The notes under the pieces are model-generated. The model had not been told where the DNA came from. It saw only the letters and a program-made list of their open reading frames with translations, and did no database searches. A DNA stretch of 38,182 nt, from the NCBI GenBank assembly GCA_031272775.1, contig JAISTB010000013.1:1-38182 (forward strand), written 5' to 3'. Positions 1-5,464 of this stretch are shown piece after piece. The translations under genes were made by a program, and so were the position numbers. Each line of letters begins with the position of its first letter. Position 1 is the stretch's first letter. The DNA is from Fusobacteriaceae bacterium. Its GTDB lineage: Bacteria; Fusobacteriota; Fusobacteriia; Fusobacteriales; Fusobacteriaceae.

Positions 1-16
1 GCGTGGATGATCCTAC

Positions 17-45
17 TTGACAATTCCTTGATTCCTTGATATAAT
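17..45 (+). promoter_or_regulatory. Consensus sigma70 promoter of the toxin-antitoxin pair
   Basis: A perfect -35 TTGACA (17-22) and a perfect -10 TATAAT (40-45) are separated by 17 bp. The spacer contains a tandem direct repeat of ATTCCTTG (23-30 and 31-38), which could be an operator half-site for antitoxin autoregulation. That role is inferred. The start codon of the antitoxin follows at 93 with AGAGGT as ribosome binding site. Confidence 0.75.
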
Positions 46-92
46 ATGAAAAAGATAATCATAATATCCTTGAAAAAAAGAAGAGGTAAGTC

Positions 93-452
93 ATGAACGA
101 AATCGTGAAAAATGTAGCAGACAGAAAGATCATCAATATCACTGGAAAAAGGCAAATTACAATACCTTTGAAGTTTTATGAAAAATTACAGCTGGGCAAG
201 GAAGTGGAGTGTGTTCTTACGGATGATTCCCTTGTGATTCGTCCACTGACTGGACAGGACGATAATTTTTCCGTGGAAATTCTGAAGGATTTGATCTCGC
301 AGGGTTATTCAGGGACTGAGCTTGTCGAGAAATTCGCGGAAATGCGCAAGCAAATCCGAAAAGCAGTCGGAACCTTGATCGCGGAAGCAGATGAGATCGC
401 GGCAGGAAAAATAGAAAGCGAGACCACTGCAGATATTTTCGGTGAGGTCTAG
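93..452 (+). CDS. AbrB/MazE/SpoVT-type antitoxin
   Basis: A 119-residue protein with an N-terminal swapped-hairpin AbrB DNA-binding domain (about residues 14-52: ITGKRQITIPLKFYEKL then a basic/acidic beta segment ending SLVIRPL), followed by a helical, charged C-terminal half that would wrap the partner toxin. Antitoxins of this family neutralise the toxin by direct binding and repress their own promoter. The toxin gene begins one base after this stop codon, which supports the assignment, and the promoter at 17-45 is close and strong. The start was chosen from the AGAGGT ribosome binding site 7-8 bases upstream. The exact partner subfamily is unknown. Confidence 0.85.
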   Translation: MNEIVKNVADRKIINITGKRQITIPLKFYEKLQLGKEVECVLTDDSLVIRPLTGQDDNFSVEILKDLISQGYSGTELVEKFAEMRKQIRKAVGTLIAEADEIAAGKIESETTADIFGEV

Positions 453-453
453 A

Positions 454-747
454 ATGTATGAAATCCGATATCATCAAGCTGCCATAAAGTATCTGAAAAA
501 AATCAAGGATAAAAAGCTGAAAGCGGAATTTATAAAAGCAATCGGGCAACTTAAATCCAATCCCTATGTGGGGTCTCCAAAAGTTGGAGATTTGAACGGA
601 ATCTACGGATATGATGTCCGGTATAAAGCGGTCAATTATGAGATTGCTTATCGGATCTATGAAACGGAGAGCAAACTGGTAGTTGTAATTCTTGCCGGTA
701 CGAGAGAAAACTTTTATGAAGAACTGAAGCGATTGTTGAGGAGTTAG
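454..747 (+). CDS. RelE/ParE superfamily toxin
   Basis: A 97-residue basic protein with the compact RelE/ParE fold pattern: an N-terminal strand (YEIRYHQAAIKYL), a Lys-rich helical hairpin (residues 13-38), a middle segment with YDVRYK and the characteristic C-terminal strand-helix ILAGTRENFYEELKR. Family members are either ribosome-dependent mRNA interferases or gyrase poisons, and the sequence alone does not decide which. ATG 454 lies one base after the antitoxin stop (TAG 450-452), so translation is probably coupled. A GTG at 442 in the same frame is a less likely start because it overlaps the GGTGAGG that would serve as ribosome binding site for 454. Confidence 0.85.
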   Translation: MYEIRYHQAAIKYLKKIKDKKLKAEFIKAIGQLKSNPYVGSPKVGDLNGIYGYDVRYKAVNYEIAYRIYETESKLVVVILAGTRENFYEELKRLLRS

Positions 748-763
748 CGGTCGTATGAAAGCC

Positions 764-787
764 GTGCACCCCTGCGTGGATGAGGGT
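764..787 (+). repeat. Degenerate type I-E CRISPR-repeat-like sequence
   Basis: GTGCACCCCTGCGTGG followed by ATGAGGGT resembles the CRISPR repeat at 1491-1519 (GTATTCCCCGCGTGG then GCGGGGGT) with one inserted T and several substitutions. A shorter fragment of the same kind, GCGTGGATGA, stands at bases 1-10. The similarity is seen by eye and may be partly chance, so this is a weak call. Confidence 0.3.
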
Positions 788-796
788 TTCGCTGAT

Positions 797-978
797 GAAG
801 CGAGGTGGGTGGACAAGTATTGAAAAAATTGAGGAGATCTTGCTAAGGAGCAAGAAAAGAGAAAAACTTGATGAGATGGCAACTGAGGGGTTGTCGTCAT
901 TCGTAAATCATTCCCGAAAGGCGAATCCTTCAAGCAAATCGAGTTTTTTACGAACCGAAAGACAACGAGGAGTGGTGA
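797..978 (+). pseudogene. Frameshifted gene remnant upstream of the cupin gene
   Basis: Three protein-like segments lie in successive frames: MKRGGWTSIEKIEEILLRSK with a following KREKLDEMATEG, then VVIRKSFPKGESFKQIEFF, then YEPKDNEEW and a TGA at 976-978. The last shift falls in a run of six T (953-958 region), where gain or loss of one base would restore the frame. The end lies nine bases before the cupin start, as in an operon. I do not recognise the family. The call rests only on the protein-like look of the three pieces, and chance is possible. Confidence 0.3.
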
Positions 979-987
979 TCGTAACTC

Positions 988-1368
988 ATGGATAAAGTAA
1001 ACATTTTCAAAGATATCGAAGGGATGGAATTTCCGGCAGGTCGCAGGACACGGGTCATCATCGGGGAAAACGGCGCCATCAACGGCGAATATTTTTGCCA
1101 GGGGTATGTGGTCATTTATCCCGGCGGCTCAATCCCCGAGCATTCCCATGAAACGGTGGAAACCTACACGATCCTCAAGGGGAGCGGCAAAATGACTGTC
1201 GGAAGCGAGTCCGAGCCCATCACGGAAGGGGAGACGGTCTACATCCCGCGGAATCTTCCCCATGCCCTCGAGAACACAGGATCGGCGGATATGCACATGA
1301 TGTTCGTGTACGCGCCCAAGATGATCGTGGATCACTGGGCCGAAGAAATGTCCGGCGAGCTGAAGTGA
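988..1368 (+). CDS. Small single-domain cupin protein
   Basis: A 126-residue cupin-2 protein. Motif 1 is GGSIPEHSHETVETYTILKG with metal ligands H52, H54 and E58. Motif 2 is GETVYIPRNLPHALENTG with the fourth ligand H92, so the complete 3-His/1-Glu metal site is present. Such stand-alone cupins serve as isomerases, dioxygenases or small-molecule sensors, and the substrate cannot be read from the sequence. The start at 988 has a GAGGAG about 15 bases upstream, which is rather far. Both flanks hold what look like broken genes (797-978 and 1399 onward), so this may be the survivor of a decayed operon. Confidence 0.85.
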   Translation: MDKVNIFKDIEGMEFPAGRRTRVIIGENGAINGEYFCQGYVVIYPGGSIPEHSHETVETYTILKGSGKMTVGSESEPITEGETVYIPRNLPHALENTGSADMHMMFVYAPKMIVDHWAEEMSGELK

Positions 1369-1398
1369 CGAATCCAATAAATAAAGGAGATGCATATC

Positions 1399-1515
1399 AT
1401 GCGCCTCCAGATTAAATCCGGCAGCCTTGATTTCCTTCGCGCGGGCGGGGGTGATCCCAATCTTTACAACAATGATAGACTTCAACACCCGTATTCCCCG
1501 CGTGGGCGGGGGTGA
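1399..1515 (+). pseudogene. 5' stub of a gene cut by the CRISPR fragment
   Basis: A good ribosome binding site (AAAGGAG at 1384-1390) precedes ATG 1399. The reading frame begins MRLQIKSGSLDFL and then runs into CRISPR repeat sequence, giving low-complexity translation (RAGGGDP..., SPRGRG) to a TGA at 1513-1515. The simplest reading is that only about the first 13 codons of a gene downstream of the cupin remain, joined to a piece of CRISPR array around 1435-1441. I do not recognise the original product. Confidence 0.4.
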
Positions 1516-1568
1516 TCCTGAGGTAAAGTCTATCAAGTTTGAACAGTTTGTGTGCTCCCCGCGTGGGC
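1430..1568 (+). CRISPR. Type I-E-like CRISPR fragment, three repeats and two spacers
   Basis: The middle repeat, 1491-1519, is 29 nt with the I-E-type inverted core CCCCGCGTGGGCGGGG and the GTGATCCT end. The first repeat (1430-1458) matches well only over its last 20 bases, and the third (1552-1568) matches only over its first 17 before diverging. Both spacers are exactly 32 nt (1459-1490 and 1520-1551), giving the 61-bp period of type I-E systems. The fragment sits between the cupin and the Fic gene with no cas genes in the window. It looks like a broken-off piece of an array rather than an active locus. The period and repeat are read directly; the subtype comes from repeat similarity to known I-E repeats. 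Confidence 0.8.
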
Positions 1569-1569
1569 A

Positions 1570-1797
1570 TCCACTTCCGGAAAAAACACGGATAAGGGCT
1601 TTCCGAGGCATTTCCCGCTGTCTTTCTTCAAAATTTTTCTTTTTGCTCAACTGCGCGACGTTTTCCACAAGGACTTGCGATCTCGGGGAAATCATACATA
1701 TGAAGGGAACTTTTTCGGGAATGTGGGGCAGGTCAATCATCGGAATCCACGCTCCATTTTCATTTATAATTCTGTAATCATGCCTTTCAGTCTTGTA
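1570..1797 (-). pseudogene. Possible minus-strand gene remnant beside the CRISPR fragment
   Basis: An open minus-strand frame follows an in-frame stop at 1798-1800 and reads in a protein-like way (YRIINENGAWIPMIDLPHIP, then KVPFICMISPRSQVLVENVA) before running into the truncated third CRISPR repeat. No convincing start or ribosome binding site is visible and no family is recognised. It may be what remains of a gene broken by the event that brought in the repeat fragment. The rest of 1569-1849 shows nothing else that I recognise. Confidence 0.2.
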
Positions 1798-1849
1798 TCA
1801 CATATTTTTTTTCATGTCCATGATTTCATTGAAAATGGGTAAATTCCCC

Positions 1850-1878
1850 TTGACATTTCCACCCCGACCCCTTACAAT
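1850..1878 (+). promoter_or_regulatory. Sigma70 promoter of the Fic gene
   Basis: TTGACA at 1850-1855 and TACAAT at 1873-1878 are separated by 17 bp, placing transcription start near 1885. The nested operator-like boxes begin about seven bases beyond that start, and the Fic ATG is at 1981 with AGGAGGG (1970-1976) as ribosome binding site. Confidence 0.75.
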
Positions 1879-1891
1879 ATAGAAAACCATT

Positions 1892-1963
1892 CGGCTCATT
1901 TCAAAACAAAATACGGCTCATTTTTTGTAAAATTTGAGCCGAAAAGGAAGTTCCCGTGAGCCG
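1892..1963 (+). promoter_or_regulatory. Nested dyad of four 7-bp boxes, putative operator
   Basis: CGGCTCA occurs at 1892-1898 and 1914-1920, and its complement TGAGCCG at 1935-1941 and 1957-1963. Start-to-start spacing within each pair is 22 bp, two helical turns, and both inverted pairs share one dyad centre at 1927.5. This lies just downstream of the Fic promoter. The arrangement suggests two dimers binding co-operatively on the same DNA face. The obvious candidate ligand is the winged-helix domain of the Fic protein itself. Geometry is observed; the binding partner is inferred. Confidence 0.65.
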
Positions 1964-1980
1964 AAAGACAGGAGGGACCC

Positions 1981-3024
1981 ATGCTGTCGGAACGTGAAAA
2001 AGACATTTTGGAATTGATTCGAGAAAAGAAATCCTGCGCTACCGGCGAGCTTTATAACGCGATGAATAGCAGCAACCCGGTCAGCCTCGCAACCGTAAAA
2101 CGGGATTTGAAAAAACTCGCGGACAACCGCCTGATCTTACCGGTTGGAAAAGGAAAGACTTCACGTTACATTCTGTCGCCGGAATATCAAATTCTCTATC
2201 CGATCAATATTCAGGAATACTTTTCAAAAGAAATTGACGCCCGAAGCATAAAGGAAAACTTCAATCGGGAACTGTTGCGGACAATTTTGCCGGAAATCCG
2301 GATTCTTTCAACGGAAGAACAGGTTAAACTCCGCAATCTGCAAAGCATTTTCAGAGATCATGTCGCTGAGCTCGGCTCTTGCGGTTATCGCAAAGAAATG
2401 GAAAGACTGGCTATCGATCTCAGTTGGAAATCTTCACAGATTGAAGGCAATACCTATACCCTCCTGGAAACGGAACGGTTGTTGAAAGAAAAAAAGACCG
2501 CATCCGGAAAAACGAAGGAAGAAGCGATTATGCTCCTCAACCACAAAGAAGCGATGGATTTTATCCTGGAAAACCCCGATGTTCTGATACAACCCACGAT
2601 CTCCGCCGTTGAAGATATCCACAGCATTTTGATCAAAGAATTGGATGTGGATCGGAATATCCGCTCACGCCGCATGGGAATCACCGGTACGAACTACAGA
2701 CCTTTGGATAATGAATTTCAGATCCTGGAAGCCATGAGAGACATGTGCAAGATTCTGAAAGACCGGGATGTATTTGAGCAGGCCATGCTCTCACTTCTTT
2801 TGATTTCCTACATTCAGCCCTTTATGGACGGGAACAAGCGTACGTCCAGGATTGTCAGCAACGCGATCCTGATCGGGAACGGATACTGCCCCCTTTCTTA
2901 CCGGACAGTGGACTCTTCCGATTTTAAAATGGCTGTTCTATTATTCTATGAACAAAACAATCTTTCTGCGTTTAAAGAAATATTTATTGACCAGTACGAA
3001 TTTGCGGTGAAATCGTATTTTTGA
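1981..3024 (+). CDS. wHTH-Fic domain protein with substituted catalytic motif
   Basis: A 347-residue protein. Residues 1-65 form a winged helix-turn-helix (SEREKDILELI, then SLATVKRDLKKLADNRLI and the wing GKGKTSRYIL). A Fic N-terminal region follows with an intact class II inhibitory motif S151-S-Q-I-E-G-N157. The Fic core is at 279-290: Q-P-F-M-D-G-N-K-R-T-S-R. The usual motif is HxFx(D/E)GN(G/K)RxxR. The His that deprotonates the target hydroxyl for AMP transfer is Gln279 here, while Asp283, Gly284, Asn285, Arg287 and Arg290 are kept. Nucleotide binding may thus survive without normal AMPylation. A DNA-binding, nucleotide-sensing repressor role is an inference, supported by the operator-like boxes upstream. 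The start is fixed by AGGAGGG at 1970-1976. Confidence 0.85.
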   Translation: MLSEREKDILELIREKKSCATGELYNAMNSSNPVSLATVKRDLKKLADNRLILPVGKGKTSRYILSPEYQILYPINIQEYFSKEIDARSIKENFNRELLRTILPEIRILSTEEQVKLRNLQSIFRDHVAELGSCGYRKEMERLAIDLSWKSSQIEGNTYTLLETERLLKEKKTASGKTKEEAIMLLNHKEAMDFILENPDVLIQPTISAVEDIHSILIKELDVDRNIRSRRMGITGTNYRPLDNEFQILEAMRDMCKILKDRDVFEQAMLSLLLISYIQPFMDGNKRTSRIVSNAILIGNGYCPLSYRTVDSSDFKMAVLLFYEQNNLSAFKEIFIDQYEFAVKSYF

Positions 3025-3056
3025 TAACCGCCATTCTTTACAAATTGTTATATTGA

Positions 3057-3085
3057 TTGCTCCCCGCGTGGGCGGGGGTGATCCC
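3057..3085 (+). repeat. Solitary type I-E-like CRISPR repeat
   Basis: This 29-nt sequence differs from the repeat at 1491-1519 only in its first few bases and its last base, and it contains the same CCCCGCGTGGGCGGGGGTGA core. One period downstream (about 3118-3146) only a vague C-rich resemblance is seen, so it stands alone. It begins 32 bases after the Fic stop codon. With the fragment at 1430-1568 it brackets the Fic gene. Confidence 0.7.
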
Positions 3086-3194
3086 TGACAACGATTCTGA
3101 AAAAAGCCATCAAGGAACGCCGCCCCCCCATCCTCCGGGAAGAATCCCCCACAAAATTTCTCATACTAAATCCCTGCATTTAAGCGTGAAGGAA

Positions 3195-3224
3195 CCGGAA
3201 ATACAAAAATCCGGCTCTTTTTTT
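3195..3224 (+). terminator. Weak candidate terminator after the Fic gene
   Basis: A 5-bp stem CCGGA/TCCGG (3195-3199 with 3210-3214) with a 10-nt loop is followed two bases on by a run of seven T and more T-rich sequence. The short stem makes this uncertain. The rest of 3086-3345 holds no open frame or structure that I can support. Confidence 0.35.
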
Positions 3225-3345
3225 CTTTTTTTTGGTACTTCCACTCTACAGCCTTGAGCCTTGATAATTGCGGGATTTTGAAATTTTTCTGTAAGAATTC
3301 GAACTGTTTTGAACAAAAAATAATCAAAATTTGCTTAAAAACTAC

Positions 3346-3373
3346 TTGAAATTTTTTCATGATGGGGTATAAT
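3346..3373 (+). promoter_or_regulatory. Promoter of the lactate operon
   Basis: TTGAAA (3346-3351) and TATAAT (3368-3373) are 16 bp apart. Transcription would start near 3380, leaving a leader of about 200 nt before the permease ATG at 3578. Confidence 0.65.
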
Positions 3374-3387
3374 ATAGGTATATAACA

Positions 3388-3396
3388 GGTAGTACC
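3388..3396 (+). promoter_or_regulatory. GGT-AGT-ACC element, candidate GntR/FadR-type operator
   Basis: GGTAGTACC, just past the predicted start of transcription, fits the GGT-N3-ACC core bound by FadR-subfamily GntR regulators such as LldR on lactate genes. The window encodes two GntR proteins, but neither adjoins this operon. The site is short and the assignment is tentative. Confidence 0.3.
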
Positions 3397-3532
3397 AGTA
3401 TCGGCTTGTCCTTTCCTGGGTCCGTTTTCAATGAAACACACAGCTTCACGCAAGCGCGTCGAAAGGTTTGTCCGGCGCGATTGCCCAAACACCGTTTGTC
3501 TTGCGGTATAAGAATTGTATCGGCCGTATGAA

Positions 3533-3552
3533 CCGGATCCCGCGGGATCCGG
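3533..3552 (+). promoter_or_regulatory. Perfect 20-bp palindrome in the lactate permease leader
   Basis: CCGGATCC-CGCG-GGATCCGG is fully self-complementary. As DNA it could be a protein-binding site; as RNA it gives an 8-bp hairpin with a four-base loop ending about 10 bases before the ribosome binding site (GAAGGAGG, 3562-3569). No T run follows, so it is not an intrinsic terminator. It is well placed to affect translation or mRNA stability. Confidence 0.5.
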
Positions 3553-3577
3553 ACAAAAATTGAAGGAGGTATTTGTT

Positions 3578-5320
3578 ATGTCTACTGGATTTTTAGCACT
3601 CTTGGCTTTTATCCCGATTCTTGTCGCACTTGTCCTCATGGTCTGGGTCCGCCTCGGCGCCATGAAAGCCATGCCGGTCGCCTGGTTCACCTGCGCCGTC
3701 ATCGCCGTGGCCGCCTGGAAGCTGCCGGTGTCCTATGTGGCCGCCCTCAGTATTCAGGGGATCATCAACGCCTTCAGCGTTCTGATCATCGTATTCGGCG
3801 CGCTCCTGATCCTGCACACGCTCCAGTACTCGGGCGGTATGGAAACCATCCAGTACGGGATGCAGAAGATCAGTAAGGATATGCGCGTACAGGCCATTAT
3901 CGTCGGCTATCTCTACGCCGCCTTTATCGAAGGAGCCGCGGGCTTCGGAACGCCGGCCGCGCTTGCCGCGCCGCTTTTGCTCTCTCTGGGCTTCCCGCCT
4001 TTGGCTTCCGCCATCCTCTGTCTCGCGTTCAACTCGTTCCCCGTGACCTTCGGAGCGGTAGGAACGCCCATTATCACCGGATTCGGCACATCCATCGCCA
4101 ATGTTATGGATAAAGCCGTGGCCGCCGGGTTCTTCGCCGACCGCGTCGGCGTCATGAAAGCCATCGGCGAAACCGTTACGCTGATGCATGTCCCCATGGC
4201 CTTTATCCTTCCGATCTTTATGCTGGGCTTCATCACCCGCCTGTTCGGGCCCAACCGGAAATGGTCGGACGGCTTCAAAGCTTGGAAATTCTGCGTATTC
4301 GCGGCGATTTCCTTTTCGGTTCCCTATATGTTCCTCGCCTGGGTCGTAGGGCCTGAGACGCCCTCTGTCGTAGGCGGCCTCGTCGGTCTCGGCATCGTCA
4401 TGTACGGCGCCAGCAAAGGCGTCTGCGTGCCCAAAGAAGTCTGGACATTCGGCGACGATTCCAAATGGGACAAGAGCTGGACAGGCAACGTGGCCTTTGA
4501 CAAAAAGGCCGAGCTCAAACCCCAGATGAGCCAGATCATGGCGTGGCTCCCCTATATTCTCATCGGCGGCATTCTCATTCTCACCAGAATCCGCTCGCTG
4601 CCCTTCATGAAATTCCTCCAGAGCAATATCGTGCTCCGGGTGACCGATATCCTCGGCTGGGCAGGCGTCAGCGACAGCAGCATCCAGTTCCTGTATCTGC
4701 CGGGTACCGTGCCCTTCGTGCTCGTATCGATTCTGACCATCGTGCTGCACAAGATGCCCGGGGACAAGGCCGCCAAAGCCTGGCGCGACACGTTCAAAAA
4801 GATCATCCCCGCCACGATTTCCCTGTGCGCGGCCGTGGCCCTCGTCAAGATCTTCCAGGGCTCCGGAAACTTCTCCAACGCCAAATTGATCGAGCAGTTG
4901 CAGGCTTCGGGCGTGGATACGGCGATCCGCTCCATGCCGCGAACCATGGCTGAAGCTATTGCCAGCACCGTAGGCGGCGCGTGGCCCGCCATCGCTTCCT
5001 ATGTGGGCGGCTTGGGCGCTTTCATCACGGGGTCCAACACGGTTTCCGATGTATTGTTCGGCCAGTTCCAGTGGGATATGGCGACGATCAACCAGCTGCC
5101 TCAGATCACCATCGTGGCCGCCCAGGCCGCGGGAGGCGCAATGGGCAATATGATCTGCGTGCACAATGTCGTGGCCGTTTGTACCGTTGTGGGTCTCTTG
5201 AATCGTGAGGGCGAGATTATCCGCAAGACCTTCATCCCCTTCATTATTTACGGCGTGGTCGTGGGCATCATCGCCTTTGCGCTGATCGGGACGGGTCTCC
5301 GGCCCTTCATGGCATTATAA
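3578..5320 (+). CDS. lctP: L-lactate permease, LctP/LldP family
   Basis: A 580-residue inner-membrane protein with 12 or more hydrophobic segments and hallmark stretches of the lactate permease family, including [20 protein letters not shown] and [14 protein letters not shown] (about residues 125-165) and a C-terminal [15 protein letters not shown]. The family takes up lactate, often also glycolate, with protons. It is the first gene of an operon with a FAD-linked lactate dehydrogenase and EtfAB, which fits lactate import for oxidation. The start is ATG 3578 behind GAAGGAGG. An upstream in-frame ATG at 3515 would run the coding region through the palindrome and has no ribosome binding site. 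Confidence 0.92.
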   Translation: MSTGFLALLAFIPILVALVLMVWVRLGAMKAMPVAWFTCAVIAVAAWKLPVSYVAALSIQGIINAFSVLIIVFGALLILHTLQYSGGMETIQYGMQKISKDMRVQAIIVGYLYAAFIEGAAGFGTPAALAAPLLLSLGFPPLASAILCLAFNSFPVTFGAVGTPIITGFGTSIANVMDKAVAAGFFADRVGVMKAIGETVTLMHVPMAFILPIFMLGFITRLFGPNRKWSDGFKAWKFCVFAAISFSVPYMFLAWVVGPETPSVVGGLVGLGIVMYGASKGVCVPKEVWTFGDDSKWDKSWTGNVAFDKKAELKPQMSQIMAWLPYILIGGILILTRIRSLPFMKFLQSNIVLRVTDILGWAGVSDSSIQFLYLPGTVPFVLVSILTIVLHKMPGDKAAKAWRDTFKKIIPATISLCAAVALVKIFQGSGNFSNAKLIEQLQASGVDTAIRSMPRTMAEAIASTVGGAWPAIASYVGGLGAFITGSNTVSDVLFGQFQWDMATINQLPQITIVAAQAAGGAMGNMICVHNVVAVCTVVGLLNREGEIIRKTFIPFIIYGVVVGIIAFALIGTGLRPFMAL

Positions 5321-5343
5321 CAAAAAGGTAGGACCAATTGATC

Positions 5344-5384
5344 CCGGCGGATTCAGCCCTGAAATTCATGGATCTATCCGCCGG
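5344..5384 (+). promoter_or_regulatory. Intercistronic hairpin after the lactate permease gene
   Basis: CCGGCGGAT (5344-5352) and ATCCGCCGG (5376-5384) form a 9-bp stem with a 23-nt loop, followed by A-rich rather than T-rich sequence. It is unlikely to be a strong terminator on this strand. It could protect the upstream mRNA or cause partial termination between permease and dehydrogenase. Confidence 0.45.
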
Positions 5385-5393
5385 ATGAAAAAA

Positions 5394-5427
5394 ATCCGTT
5401 ACCAAAAGTCAACGGATGTGATATCAT
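5394..5427 (+). promoter_or_regulatory. Possible internal promoter with an inverted repeat
   Basis: TTACCA (5399-5404) and TATCAT (5422-5427) with 17-bp spacing form a weak promoter candidate. It is overlapped by the inverted repeat ATCCGTT (5394-5400) / AACGGAT (5411-5417). If real, it would let the dehydrogenase-Etf genes be expressed and controlled apart from the permease. Confidence 0.3.
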
Positions 5428-5464
5428 ATTGTATGGGAAAATTTTCAGGTAAAGGAGGAACACT

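Noticed and set aside
780-995. An open frame of 71 codons before the cupin taken as an intact gene
   Set aside because: It starts inside a repeat-like sequence without a ribosome binding site, and the protein-like pieces change frame along it, so a remnant is the better reading.
3118-3150. A possible further CRISPR repeat one period after the repeat at 3057-3085
   Set aside because: The C-rich stretch matches the repeat only loosely, and the core GCGTGGGCGGGG is missing.
1-3345. An active defence island with cas genes
   Set aside because: No cas gene, nuclease, helicase or integrase is encoded here; only CRISPR repeat fragments, a toxin-antitoxin pair, a cupin and the Fic protein can be supported.
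3374-3577. A known riboswitch or T-box in the lactate permease leader
   Set aside because: No conserved core of a class I know, such as the T-box bulge sequence, was found.
3593-5164. A long minus-strand open frame opposite the lactate permease
   Set aside because: It mirrors the codon pattern of a well-supported permease, has His/Gly/Asp-rich composition and matches no fold; it is a shadow of the plus-strand gene. The same applies to similar long frames opposite feoB, the fused permease and kduI.
5344-5384. Hairpin after the lactate permease gene as an intrinsic terminator
   Set aside because: The 23-nt loop is large and the downstream side is A-rich on this strand, so it is listed only as an intercistronic hairpin.
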